A stretch of DNA of 39,807 nt from Prevotella sp. BV3P1 (lineage in GTDB: Bacteria; Bacteroidota; Bacteroidia; Bacteroidales; Bacteroidaceae), in assembly GCF_000479005.1 (NCBI RefSeq), contig NZ_AWXC01000020.1, positions 1 to 39,807 on the forward strand, written 5' to 3'. The notes below the pieces were generated by a model, which was not told the DNA's origin, made no database searches, and saw only the letters and a program-made list of their open reading frames with translations. Position numbers and translations under genes: made by a program. Shown here one piece after another: positions 17,409-25,683 of the stretch. Positions within the stretch are counted from its first letter, which is position 1, and each line of letters opens with the position of its first letter.

Positions 17409-17894
17409 ATGAAAAAAGATATTAGAAATGCTGTCAAACAGCTTCTAAATGATTATCTTGAAACAAACAATCTTCGAAGAACGCCAGAGAGGTATGCCAT
17501 TCTTGACGCTATATACAGCATCAGGGGACATTTCTCTTTGGAGGAGTTGGATGAATATCTCGTCGAACATAACTTTAGGGTTAGTAGGGCAACCATTTAT
17601 AACAACTTAAGATTGTTTAGAAAGCTGCGATTCGTGATTTGCCATCGCCTACAAGATGGCACGGTGTATGAGTCATGTTATGACAATAAAGATCATTGCC
17701 ATCAGATTTGCACGATTTGTGGAAAAGTGTCGGAGGTTAACTCCCCAGCAATTGTCGAGGCTGTGAATGAAACCAAGTTGAGAAGATTCAAGAAAGATGG
17801 ATTCACACTGTATATCTATGGGGTATGTAGTACATGTCTAGCACTGATGACACGAAAGAAAACGAATAAAGAAAGAACTAAAAATATAAGATAA
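17409..17894 (+). CDS. Fur-family metal-responsive repressor (Fur-like)
   Basis: A 161-residue regulator. The N-terminal winged helix contains the recognition helix region SRATIYNNLRLF. The C-terminal dimerisation and metal domain has H96 and H98 before C101-x2-C104, and C140-x2-C143 (the structural zinc CxxC pairs). The residue before the His cluster is a Glu (VYES, E88), the residue type found in Fur and not in PerR. A role in iron regulation is therefore more likely than in peroxide sensing. It ends 1 bp before purA, so the two form an operon. Confidence 0.85.
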   Translation: MKKDIRNAVKQLLNDYLETNNLRRTPERYAILDAIYSIRGHFSLEELDEYLVEHNFRVSRATIYNNLRLFRKLRFVICHRLQDGTVYESCYDNKDHCHQICTICGKVSEVNSPAIVEAVNETKLRRFKKDGFTLYIYGVCSTCLALMTRKKTNKERTKNIR

Positions 17895-17895
17895 A

Positions 17896-19170
17896 ATGAA
17901 CAAAGGTAAAGTTGATGTCCTGCTTGGTTTGCAGTGGGGTGACGAAGGAAAAGGCAAAGTAGTCGACGTGCTCACGCCAGAATATGATGTTGTTGCCAGG
18001 TTCCAAGGGGGGCCAAATGCAGGCCATACACTGGAGTTCGAGGGCCAAAAATATGTCCTTCGCAGCATTCCTTCTGGAATCTTTCAAGGGGGAAAGATCA
18101 ATATCATCGGTAATGGCGTGGTGCTTGCACCAGATCTATTCATGGACGAAGCTAAAGAACTGGAGAAGAGTGGCCACGAATTGAAAAGCCGTATTCATAT
18201 CTCCAAGAAGGCTCATCTCATCATGCCTACGCATAGAGTGCTGGATAGGGCCTACGAAGCTGCACGAGGAAAGGGCAAGGTTGGAACAACGGGTAAAGGT
18301 ATAGGTCCGACATACACTGACAAAACGTCGAGAAATGGTTTGCGGGTAGGAGATATCCTTGACAACTTTCAGGAAATATACGAGGCTCACAAGGCGCGTC
18401 ATTTGGACATGTTGAAGGCCCTTCACTTTACAGATTTCGATTTGGAAGAAACGGAAAAGCATTGGATGGAAGGTGTAGAGTACCTCAAACTATTCAATAT
18501 TGTTGACAGTGAGCATGAGGTAAATCATCTTCTTCGTGAGCAGAAAAGCATCTTGTGTGAAGGTGCACAGGGTACAATGCTGGATATAGATTTCGGCAGT
18601 TACCCGTTTGTAACGTCTTCCAACACCATTTGTGCCGGCGCATGTATAGGACTAGGTTTCGGTCCAAACAAGATTGGAAACGTCTATGGCATCATGAAGG
18701 CTTATTGTACACGCGTAGGATCAGGCCCTTTTCCAACCGAACTTTTCGACGAGGATGGCAAGAAACTTCGTGACATTGGCCATGAATATGGCGCTGTTAC
18801 AGGTAGAGAGCGTCGTTGTGGCTGGGTAGATTTGATACAATTACGTTATTCAATCATGGTCAACGGTGTGACCCACCTTATTTTGATGAAGAGTGATGTG
18901 CTGGATCAATTTAAGGTGATTAAAGCATGTGTTGGTTATGAACTGAAGGATGGCACGCAGACGAAGGAACTTCCTTATGACCTTGAAGGAGTGAAGCCTA
19001 TTTATCAAGAGCTACAAGGCTGGCACACTGACTTGACAAAAATGAGCAATGAGGAAGAATTTCCACAGCAATTCAAAGATTACATCAAGTTCTTAGAGGA
19101 GTTTTTGGAAACACCAATCAAGATTGTTTCAATCGGACCAGATCGTAATCAAACGATTGTAAGAAACTAA
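17896..19170 (+). CDS. purA: Adenylosuccinate synthetase
   Basis: A 424-residue enzyme making adenylosuccinate from IMP, aspartate and GTP, the first step from IMP to AMP. The GTP-binding GLQWGDEGKGK motif includes the catalytic D16, and H44 in NAGHT is the second catalytic residue. Length is normal. It starts 1 bp after the Fur-like gene and is followed 18 bp later by hisS, so it is probably transcribed as part of a fur-purA-hisS unit. Confidence 0.97.
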   Translation: MNKGKVDVLLGLQWGDEGKGKVVDVLTPEYDVVARFQGGPNAGHTLEFEGQKYVLRSIPSGIFQGGKINIIGNGVVLAPDLFMDEAKELEKSGHELKSRIHISKKAHLIMPTHRVLDRAYEAARGKGKVGTTGKGIGPTYTDKTSRNGLRVGDILDNFQEIYEAHKARHLDMLKALHFTDFDLEETEKHWMEGVEYLKLFNIVDSEHEVNHLLREQKSILCEGAQGTMLDIDFGSYPFVTSSNTICAGACIGLGFGPNKIGNVYGIMKAYCTRVGSGPFPTELFDEDGKKLRDIGHEYGAVTGRERRCGWVDLIQLRYSIMVNGVTHLILMKSDVLDQFKVIKACVGYELKDGTQTKELPYDLEGVKPIYQELQGWHTDLTKMSNEEEFPQQFKDYIKFLEEFLETPIKIVSIGPDRNQTIVRN

Positions 19171-19188
19171 TGATAAAAGAGAAATTAA

Positions 19189-20562
19189 ATGGCTAACAAA
19201 CCAACTATCGTTAAAGGGACAAGAGACTTCTCGCCCATGGAGATGTCTAAGCGCAATTACATATTCAACACTATTAAAGATGTTTATTCGCTTTATGGTT
19301 ATCAACAAATAGAAACCCCAGCTCTGGAAACTCTTCAAACCCTGATGGGTAAGTACGGTGAGGAAGGAGACAAGCTGCTTTTCAAGGTTCTTAATTCGGG
19401 TGACTTCCTGCGGAAGGTTGACGACAATGAGCTCATAGAAAGAAATACGTTGAAACTTGCATCGCAACTTTGTGAGAAAGGACTACGGTACGACTTGACG
19501 GTACCATTCGCTCGCTATGTTGTCATGCATCATGATGAACTTCAATTTCCTTTTAAGCGTTACCAAATTCAACCTGTTTGGCGTGCCGACCGTCCTCAAA
19601 AGGGCCGATATCGTGAGTTTTATCAATGTGATGCCGACGTGGTGGGATCAGACTCTTTGCTCAATGAGGTGGAATTGATGCAAATCGTGGATGAGGTGTT
19701 CCAAAGGTTTGGTGTGCGAGTAACCATCAAAATCAATAACAGAAAAATACTCACGGGTATTGCTGAGATGATTGGCGCTGCGAATAAAATAGTAGACATC
19801 ACAGTTGCCATCGACAAATTGGACAAGATAGGTTTGGAAAATGTCAACCAAGAGTTGGCAAACGCCGGTATCTCTCCAGAAGCCATCGAGAAGTTGCAAC
19901 CCATCATATCCCTTCAAGGAACAAATGATGAAAAGCTCAACGTCATCAAAAACGTGCTGAAAGACAGTCAGGTCGGACTGAAGGGTGTGGAAGAAGTTAC
20001 CTATATCTTGGATGTGTTGAAACCGATGCAGCTTCATAACGAGATAGAACTTGATTTGACTTTGGCGCGAGGCCTTAATTATTACACCGGTGCCATTTTT
20101 GAAGTAAAGGCTAAGGATGTTTCTATCGGCAGCATTACTGGCGGTGGTCGTTACGACAACTTGACGGGTATTTTTGGCATGCCTGGGCTGAGTGGGGTAG
20201 GAATCTCGTTTGGTGCCGATCGTATACATGACGTGTTGAATGATTTGGACTTGTATCCAAAAGCGACAACCAATTCTACTCAGATTCTTTTCATCAATTT
20301 TGGCGAAAAAGAGACGACTTACTGTTTGCCTTTGGTTAATGAGGCTCGCAACCATGGGATTAGCGCAGAAATGTATCCTGACGCGGTTAAGATGAAGAAG
20401 CAGATGAGTTATGCCAACGCAAAGCAAATCGCATTCGTGGCAATTGCTGGTGAGAACGAGATGAAGGAAAATAAGATAACGCTCAAAAACATGGAAACAG
20501 GAGAACAAATGTTAGTTCCTATTTCTGACTTTATGGATGTCTTTTCTGAACAAAGAAAGTAA
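19189..20562 (+). CDS. hisS: Histidyl-tRNA synthetase
   Basis: A 457-residue class II aminoacyl-tRNA synthetase. The N-terminus GTRDFSP, the motif 2 region ([25 protein letters not shown]), the histidine-binding [14 protein letters not shown], and motif 3 (GGGRYDNL to [11 protein letters not shown]) are all present. A C-terminal anticodon-binding domain follows from about 370. It is the last gene of the fur-purA-hisS run and ends in a terminator. Confidence 0.96.
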   Translation: MANKPTIVKGTRDFSPMEMSKRNYIFNTIKDVYSLYGYQQIETPALETLQTLMGKYGEEGDKLLFKVLNSGDFLRKVDDNELIERNTLKLASQLCEKGLRYDLTVPFARYVVMHHDELQFPFKRYQIQPVWRADRPQKGRYREFYQCDADVVGSDSLLNEVELMQIVDEVFQRFGVRVTIKINNRKILTGIAEMIGAANKIVDITVAIDKLDKIGLENVNQELANAGISPEAIEKLQPIISLQGTNDEKLNVIKNVLKDSQVGLKGVEEVTYILDVLKPMQLHNEIELDLTLARGLNYYTGAIFEVKAKDVSIGSITGGGRYDNLTGIFGMPGLSGVGISFGADRIHDVLNDLDLYPKATTNSTQILFINFGEKETTYCLPLVNEARNHGISAEMYPDAVKMKKQMSYANAKQIAFVAIAGENEMKENKITLKNMETGEQMLVPISDFMDVFSEQRK

Positions 20563-20575
20563 GATTTATAACAGA

Positions 20576-20613
20576 AGAATGGTGAAGTCTGCAAGATTTC
20601 ACCATTCTTTTTT
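20576..20613 (+). terminator. Rho-independent terminator of hisS
   Basis: A perfect 11-bp stem (AGAATGGTGAA 20576-20586 with TTCACCATTCT 20598-20608) is followed by T's, 13 bp after the hisS stop. Confidence 0.85.
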
Positions 20614-20644
20614 GTTCTTATGCTTGTAATTGTATTGATTTTTG

Positions 20645-20652
20645 TATCTTTG
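20645..20652 (+). promoter_or_regulatory. -7 element of the PerR-like gene
   Basis: TATCTTTG 22 bp before ATG 20675, with CTTG 18 bp upstream of it. It rules out the upstream TTG start at 20642. Confidence 0.55.
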
Positions 20653-20674
20653 TACTTTCAAAAATAGTACGAAT

Positions 20675-21115
20675 ATGACATCAGAAAACAAAGCATATAA
20701 TAAGTTAATCGAAGCTGGTGTGCACCCTTCAGCACAGCGGCTGGCCATCATGGAGTTCCTGATGGAGAACCATACCCATCCAACAGTAGAGGATGTTTAT
20801 AAAGGTTTGTGTCCCAAAATTCCAACCTTAAGCAGGACTACCGTTTATAATACGCTGCGTTTATTTTCAGAGCATCAAGCTGCTCAAATGATAACCATTG
20901 ATGAGCATCGTGTGTGTTACGATGGTTGTGTAGAACCCCATGTGCATTTTTATTGTAAGAAATGCAAAAGGGTGATAGATATGCCAGAAGAAGAAGCGCC
21001 AAAACTTGTTCAGAACAGAAACATTCACGGAAATATTGTCGATGAGATTCAGTTATATTACAAAGGCATCTGCACTGAATGTGCGCAAAAGGAGATAACA
21101 GAACATTCTAATTAA
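20675..21115 (+). CDS. Fur-family regulator, PerR-like
   Basis: A 146-residue protein from ATG 20675 (MTSENKAYNK). The reading frame opens at TTG 20642, but that start lies ahead of the -7 box. It has the winged helix with SRTTVYNTLRLF, H89-x-H91, C94-x2-C97 and C133-x2-C136. The residue preceding the HxH group is an Asp (CYD, D83), as in PerR, where an Asp rather than Glu makes the metal site sensitive to peroxide. A peroxide-sensing role is therefore likely, as an inference from one residue. It is monocistronic and convergent with the phosphosugar mutase gene across palindrome array B. Confidence 0.8.
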   Translation: MTSENKAYNKLIEAGVHPSAQRLAIMEFLMENHTHPTVEDVYKGLCPKIPTLSRTTVYNTLRLFSEHQAAQMITIDEHRVCYDGCVEPHVHFYCKKCKRVIDMPEEEAPKLVQNRNIHGNIVDEIQLYYKGICTECAQKEITEHSN

Positions 21116-21167
21116 TAGAAAAACAATACAATCTTAATTCGTAACTATCTGAATGATAGTTAAATAT

Positions 21168-21277
21168 AAACCCATAGAGATTGGATGCTAATCTCTATGG
21201 GTTTCCTGTCTAAACTCATTGACTTTGACAGTCAAACTCTTTGACTTTGGTTATCGTACTCAATGCCATAGAATATG
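21168..21277. repeat. Palindrome array B, 22-bp period
   Basis: Five 22-bp units between two convergent genes, with 15-bp cores AAACCCATAGAGATT (21168), AATCTCTATGGGTTT (21190), AAACTCATTGACTTT (21212) and AAACTCTTTGACTTT (21234); the fifth (21256) is degenerate. The first two cores are exact reverse complements with a 7-nt loop, making a perfect 15-bp hairpin. The third unit is flanked by CTGTC and GACAG, extending its palindrome. Confidence 0.75.
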
Positions 21278-21326
21278 AAGCAACAAATTGAGCCTCCGGT
21301 GATGGAAGCTCAATTCGTTTCTTGGT

Positions 21327-23075
21327 TTACTCAAGATGCAAACTTTTCTTGATGGCATTGATTTTTTCATTGGCCTCGGCATCGCAACGTTCGTAGCATC
21401 CGGCACATTTCATCGTGCCTTTTACCTCCAGGTAGAACTTGATTTTAGGCTCTGTACCCGATGGACGAACGCTCACCTTAGTGCCATCATCGCAGAACCA
21501 TTGTAGCACATTGCTGGTGTCGGGCATGTCAAGTTTGGCGACGTTTCCATTGATGTCACGCTGTTCAAGCGTCTGGTAGTCTTTCCAAACAACCACTTTT
21601 GAACCTCCAAGCTCTGTCGGCGGATTCTTTCTAAAGTCCTCCATCATGGCCTTGATTTCGTCTGCACCAGTCTTTCCAGGACGCACGACATTGATGGTAA
21701 ACTCCTTGGAGAAACCGTATTCCAGATAGATGTCCAGAAGAAGATCGTAAAGCGTCTTGCCTTGATCTTTGGCATACGCACAAATTTCAGCCAAAAGGCA
21801 CATGGCGCTCACTGCATCCTTGTCGCGAACAAAGTCGGCAGCCATGAAACCATAGCTCTCTTCGCCGCCGCCGATGTATTTCTTGCCGGGATCAGCAACG
21901 CGTATTTCACGAGCAATCCACTTGAAACCAGTATAGCAATCAATCATCTCAATGTTGTTCTTTTCGGCAACTTTCCGAATCACCTCTGTGGTCACGATGG
22001 TCTTGACGATGTAGTCTGTTGGCTTCAACAGTCCCATGTTCTTGCGGTTGGTGATGATGTAATAGAGGAAAATCAAGCATGTTTGGTTTCCGTTTATCAA
22101 GATCCACTCGCCCTTGTCGTTCTTGCATGCCATGCCAACGCGGTCGGCATCAGGGTCACTGGCCATCACGATGTCGGCGTCTAATTGTTTGGCATCGCGC
22201 AAAGCCAATGTCAATGCTTCTCCATTTTCAGGGTTTGGAGAAACAACGGTAGGGAAGTTGCCATCCTTTACCATCTGTTCCTTAACGCAATGCACGTTGT
22301 CGAAGCCCCAATATTTGAGTGATCGCGGAATCATCTTCATACCAGTGCCGTGCAAAGGTGTATAAACTATTTTCAAATCGTGCTGACGTTTAATCACTTC
22401 AGGATCAATGCTGACGGTCTTGACTGCATCGAGATAAGCCTGATCGATGTCCTCTCCGATGATTTGAAGCAGCTGTTTGTTACCTTCAAACTTAATATCT
22501 TCTACCTTTACCTTGTTCACCTCATTGATGATTCCCATATCGTGTGGGGCCAATACTTGTGCGCCGTCTTCCCAATAAGCCTTGTATCCATTGTACTCTT
22601 TTGGGTTGTGGCTGGCTGTAATGTTCACACCAGCTTGGCAACCAAGATGTCTGATGGCAAAGGAACACTCGGGTGTAGGTCGCATGTCGTCGAACAAATA
22701 TACCTTGATGCCATTGGCCGTGAAGATGTCAGCAACACTTTCAGCGAATTTACGACTGTTATTGCGGCAATCATGGCACACGACGACGGATATGTCGGTA
22801 CGATCCTGGAAGTTTTTCTTCAGGTAGTTGGCAAATCCTTGGGTAGCCATGCCCACCGTATAGATGTTCATACGGTTGCTGCCGGCACCCATGATACCGC
22901 GAAGTCCACCTGTTCCAAACTCTAAATCTTTGTAGAAAGAATCGATCAAGTCTGTCTTGTCTTCAGCTTCAATCTTTGCTTTCACTTCATTCTGGGTCTC
23001 CTCATCAAATGCGGGAGTCAACCATTGTTTTGCCATCTGTTCACACTGGGCAATCAGTTCTGCATTGTTTGCCAT
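21327..23075 (-). CDS. Phosphoglucomutase / phosphomannomutase
   Basis: A 582-residue alpha-D-phosphohexomutase that interconverts sugar 1- and 6-phosphates. The phosphoserine S155 is in TASHNPKEYNGYK, the metal-binding loop is D307-P-D309-A-D311-R, the sugar-binding loop GGGEESYGF is present, and the phosphate loop RPSGTEPKIKFYLE is near the C-terminus. All four family regions are intact. Length is that of the longer phospho-sugar mutase subfamily. Whether glucose, mannose or pentose phosphates are preferred cannot be said. It is a single gene with a -7 box at 23118-23111. Confidence 0.92.
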   Translation of the reverse strand: MANNAELIAQCEQMAKQWLTPAFDEETQNEVKAKIEAEDKTDLIDSFYKDLEFGTGGLRGIMGAGSNRMNIYTVGMATQGFANYLKKNFQDRTDISVVVCHDCRNNSRKFAESVADIFTANGIKVYLFDDMRPTPECSFAIRHLGCQAGVNITASHNPKEYNGYKAYWEDGAQVLAPHDMGIINEVNKVKVEDIKFEGNKQLLQIIGEDIDQAYLDAVKTVSIDPEVIKRQHDLKIVYTPLHGTGMKMIPRSLKYWGFDNVHCVKEQMVKDGNFPTVVSPNPENGEALTLALRDAKQLDADIVMASDPDADRVGMACKNDKGEWILINGNQTCLIFLYYIITNRKNMGLLKPTDYIVKTIVTTEVIRKVAEKNNIEMIDCYTGFKWIAREIRVADPGKKYIGGGEESYGFMAADFVRDKDAVSAMCLLAEICAYAKDQGKTLYDLLLDIYLEYGFSKEFTINVVRPGKTGADEIKAMMEDFRKNPPTELGGSKVVVWKDYQTLEQRDINGNVAKLDMPDTSNVLQWFCDDGTKVSVRPSGTEPKIKFYLEVKGTMKCAGCYERCDAEANEKINAIKKSLHLE

Positions 23076-23110
23076 ATCTTTATGCTGTTTAAGTTATACG
23101 TATTGTTTGA

Positions 23111-23118
23111 CAAAGATA
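23111..23118 (-). promoter_or_regulatory. -7 element of the phosphosugar mutase gene
   Basis: TATCTTTG on the minus strand, about 36 bp ahead of the ATG. No convincing -33 box. Confidence 0.45.
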
Positions 23119-23160
23119 GTAATTTTAAATGAGAATTTTCTGACATTAAGCGTTTTTTTG

Positions 23161-23168
23161 TACATTTG
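23161..23168 (+). promoter_or_regulatory. -7 element of the DUF4491 gene
   Basis: TACATTTG matches TAnnTTTG and gives a leader of about 55 nt. Confidence 0.45.
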
Positions 23169-23228
23169 CAAAGAGCTTATAAAATAGCGATTGATTAGCA
23201 ACTTCAAGTTTTAAACTTATCAATAACC

Positions 23229-23546
23229 ATGTATTACAAAGGACTAATAATAGCGGTGTCAACATTTCTTATTATCGGACTTTTTCATCCGGTGGTGATT
23301 AAGGTAGAGTATAAATGGGGTGTTCGGCCTTGGTGGATATTCCTGGTTATGGGCATTCTATCCGTCATAGCGTCACTTTTTGTAGAAGATGTCATGTTTT
23401 CATCGCTTCTTGGCGTATTGGGGGCTTCATGTTTGTGGACTATAGGAGAATTGTTCTCTCAAAAAAAACGGGTTGAAAAAGGATGGTTTCCAATGAATCC
23501 GAAGCGTAAAGATCAATATGACATCATCAACCCGGATGACAAATAA
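23229..23546 (+). CDS. DUF4491 family membrane protein
   Basis: A 105-residue integral membrane protein with three predicted membrane segments (about 3-21, 33-51 and 57-77) and a charged C-terminal tail with the GWFPMNPKRK stretch. The pattern fits the DUF4491 family of small Bacteroidota membrane proteins, whose function is unknown. It is upstream of rlmH on the same strand, 78 bp away, but I see no functional link. Confidence 0.75.
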   Translation: MYYKGLIIAVSTFLIIGLFHPVVIKVEYKWGVRPWWIFLVMGILSVIASLFVEDVMFSSLLGVLGASCLWTIGELFSQKKRVEKGWFPMNPKRKDQYDIINPDDK

Positions 23547-23624
23547 TGTTTTGATGGGAGTAGAAACAAGCGAATTCTGCATGAATGTTAATGGAACGAA
23601 TGTGGTAAGATAACCTTTTATCAG

Positions 23625-24095
23625 ATGAAAACAGAACTAATAGTGGTAGGTAAAACTGATAATCCACATTTTATTGCAGGTATAGAGGATTTTATACGGA
23701 GAACTTGTCATTATGTACCATTTGGCATGACCGTTATTCCTGAGCTGAAAAACAATAAGAAAAGGGGTGCGGATCAACAGCGAGTGCAGGAGGGGCAGTT
23801 GATTCTTAAGAAGATAGAGCCTGCTGATACTGTTGTCTTATTGGATGAGCGTGGCAGAGAGTTTAGGAGCGTTGAATTGGCTGCATGGCTGGAAAAGAAG
23901 CAACAGTCGGTTAGAAAGCTTGTTTTTGTGATCGGTGGCCCATACGGTTTCTCTCCGGAAGTGTATGCGCGAGCAAATGAGAAGATTTCTTTGTCTAAAT
24001 TGACATTCTCGCACCAGATGGTTCGACTAATCTTTGTTGAGCAGTTGTACCGAGCTTGTACCATCCTGAAGGGTGAGCCTTATCATCACGAATAG
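23625..24095 (+). CDS. rlmH: 23S rRNA (pseudouridine-1915-N3)-methyltransferase
   Basis: A 156-residue SPOUT-class methyltransferase that methylates pseudouridine 1915 in helix 69 of 23S rRNA at the subunit interface. The C-terminal knot is intact: LDERGREFRSVELAAWL, then FVIGGPYGF (SAM-binding GGPYG) and LSKLTFSHQMVRLIFVEQLYRA with the end motif GEPYHHE. Length is normal (155-159). It is followed by a very strong bidirectional terminator. Confidence 0.95.
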   Translation: MKTELIVVGKTDNPHFIAGIEDFIRRTCHYVPFGMTVIPELKNNKKRGADQQRVQEGQLILKKIEPADTVVLLDERGREFRSVELAAWLEKKQQSVRKLVFVIGGPYGFSPEVYARANEKISLSKLTFSHQMVRLIFVEQLYRACTILKGEPYHHE

Positions 24096-24138
24096 CTGCT
24101 AAAATCGTGTTATTGATGAGCGTACGAATGAACAACTA

Positions 24139-24188
24139 GTTGCAAATAAAAAGTCCTGAACATGTGTTCAGGACTTTTTATTTGCAAC
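24139..24188. terminator. Bidirectional terminator, 24-bp perfect inverted repeat
   Basis: Arms 24139-24162 and 24165-24188 are perfect reverse complements over 24 bp with a 2-nt loop. The GC core (GTCCTGAACA) is flanked by AAAAA on the left and TTTTT on the right, giving a T-run on each strand. It separates rlmH (plus) from tRNA-Phe (minus) and should terminate both. Confidence 0.9.
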
Positions 24189-24198
24189 CTTTCTTCTG

Positions 24199-24271
24199 TG
24201 GTACCACCAGGAATCGAACCGGGGACACAAGGATTTTCAGTCCTTTGCTCTACCAACTGAGCTATGGCACC
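24199..24271 (-). tRNA. tRNA-Phe (GAA)
   Basis: The reverse complement gives a 73-nt tRNA. The acceptor GGTGCCA pairs with TGGTACC (one G-U), the anticodon loop is ACTGAAAAT (anticodon GAA, Phe), the T loop holds GGTTCGATTCC, and the discriminator is A. No CCA is encoded. The -7 box TACCTTTG lies at 24295-24288. Confidence 0.96.
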
Positions 24272-24287
24272 ATTGCTTTTGCGGTTG

Positions 24288-24295
24288 CAAAGGTA
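24288..24295 (-). promoter_or_regulatory. -7 element of tRNA-Phe
   Basis: TACCTTTG on the minus strand, 17 bp ahead of the mature tRNA; the -33 position reads TTTC. Confidence 0.5.
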
Positions 24296-24347
24296 AGAAA
24301 TATTATCTAATCATCGAAACTTTTCTTGAAAAAATGTTACTGATTAA

Positions 24348-24363
24348 TGTTTGTTAACAAACA
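24348..24363. promoter_or_regulatory. 16-bp perfect palindrome
   Basis: TGTTTGTTAACAAACA, a perfect two-fold symmetric site about 55 bp upstream of the tRNA-Phe -7 box and downstream of thiL. The symmetry is that of a dimeric regulator site, but no regulator can be named. Confidence 0.35.
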
Positions 24364-24441
24364 GAACACACTATGAAAGTGCAGATATACGTCTGTCATC
24401 AGAGAAGTTTCCTCTGGTAAGTAGATACGCAAATAGTTTAT

Positions 24442-25548
24442 TTACAGTGGGTTCCATCCCTGAGCCCGCAGTGTGAATTCCTGATTGTCGCGTGTGATTA
24501 GTTGCGCACCCAATGATTCTTTGGTGATATGTCCAATCACTCTCACACCTTCTATCTGCTGTATCTTTTCATGATCGGTGATGGGAACGGTGAAAAGCAG
24601 TTCATAGTCTTCGCCGCCATTCAATGCGCAAGTCGTGACATTCATGTTCAACTCTTCTGCCATAACGGCTGTTTGGTAGTCAATTGGCAGGTTCTTCTCA
24701 TAAATTCTACATCCGCATTTGCTTTGTTTGCATATATGTAGCAGTTCGCTGCTCAATCCGTCGGAGATGTCAATCATGGCAGTAGGGTGGATGTTGGCTG
24801 TCTGGAGCTTTTCTATGATGTCACCCCTTGCTTCTGTCTGCAATTGTCTTTGCAGCAGATACTCTTTGCCTGCAAAGTCTGGTTGGAAGTTACCAAGCCC
24901 GCTAAGTTTCTTCTTCAGGTGTTCGACGCGTTGAATGTCTTGTTCCTTTTGCGCTGCCTTAAGTTTTTTGTTGAGTTCATCTATCTGCTGATAATATACG
25001 TCTTTCTCACGTTCTAACAGCATCAGTCCCATGTAGGCGGCGCCCAAATCACCGCTGACACAAATCAAGTCAGTGTCTTTTGCACCGCTGCGATAGACGA
25101 TGTCTTCCTTTTTTGCTTCTCCTATACAGGTAATACTGATGGCCATACCCGTGCGTGAGGACGTCGTGTCACCTCCCACAATGTCCACATGCCATTTGTC
25201 GCATGCCATTTGCAGGCCGCTGTAAAAAGCCTCCATGTCTTCCACCTTGAACCTTTTGTCGATGGCTAAGCTCACCAACAACTGTTTTGGTGATCCGTTC
25301 ATGGCAAATATATCGCTGATATTCACCATGGCTGACTTGTAGCCAAGATGTTGCATGTCGATGTAGGTGAGGTCAAAATGAACGCCTTCCATCAGCATGT
25401 CGGTGGTCATTAATACCTCTTTGTCAGGATAGTGCATCACGGCGCAATCGTCACCAACGCCAAGTTTTGTTGATTTGTTCTGTATTTGGATGTCTTTTGT
25501 GAGGTGATCAATGAGTTTGAATTCACCCAGTTTTGAAATGTCTGTCAT
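24442..25548 (-). CDS. thiL: Thiamine-monophosphate kinase
   Basis: A 368-residue PurM-like ATP-binding enzyme that phosphorylates thiamine monophosphate to thiamine diphosphate. The metal/ATP loop GVGDDCAV (31-37) and the DTTSSRTG and IDISDGLSSELLH motifs are present. A strongly charged, coiled-coil-like segment at about 178-218 appears inserted between the domains; most family members are about 320-350 residues. It is the last gene of a sppA-lpxK-PNP-thiL run on the minus strand, with a 135-bp gap containing a long inverted repeat ahead of it. Confidence 0.93.
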   Translation of the reverse strand: MTDISKLGEFKLIDHLTKDIQIQNKSTKLGVGDDCAVMHYPDKEVLMTTDMLMEGVHFDLTYIDMQHLGYKSAMVNISDIFAMNGSPKQLLVSLAIDKRFKVEDMEAFYSGLQMACDKWHVDIVGGDTTSSRTGMAISITCIGEAKKEDIVYRSGAKDTDLICVSGDLGAAYMGLMLLEREKDVYYQQIDELNKKLKAAQKEQDIQRVEHLKKKLSGLGNFQPDFAGKEYLLQRQLQTEARGDIIEKLQTANIHPTAMIDISDGLSSELLHICKQSKCGCRIYEKNLPIDYQTAVMAEELNMNVTTCALNGGEDYELLFTVPITDHEKIQQIEGVRVIGHITKESLGAQLITRDNQEFTLRAQGWNPL

Positions 25549-25590
25549 TCGCTTGAGTGGTAATTTGCTGTAAAGTATATTGATTACAAC

Positions 25591-25659
25591 GTGAGTTGAC
25601 AGGAGTTCCCAATGATAGTTTTAGTAACATGAGAGCTTGGATATGCCTTGTCAACTCAC
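25591..25659 (-). repeat. 11-bp inverted repeat between the PNP gene and thiL
   Basis: GTGAGTTGACA (25591-25601) and TGTCAACTCAC (25649-25659) are exact reverse complements, 47 nt apart. In the transcript the arms could bring the 3' end of the PNP gene close to the thiL start. No T-run follows. Confidence 0.45.
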
Positions 25660-25683
25660 TCATCAGCTTACGGTGAGCATGCC

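Noticed and set aside
20642..20674. TTG start of the PerR-like gene
   Set aside because: The start lies ahead of the -7 box at 20645-20652; ATG 20675 gives a family-like N-terminus.
25549..25683. TPP riboswitch ahead of thiL
   Set aside because: No CTGAGA or other conserved TPP riboswitch core motif can be seen.
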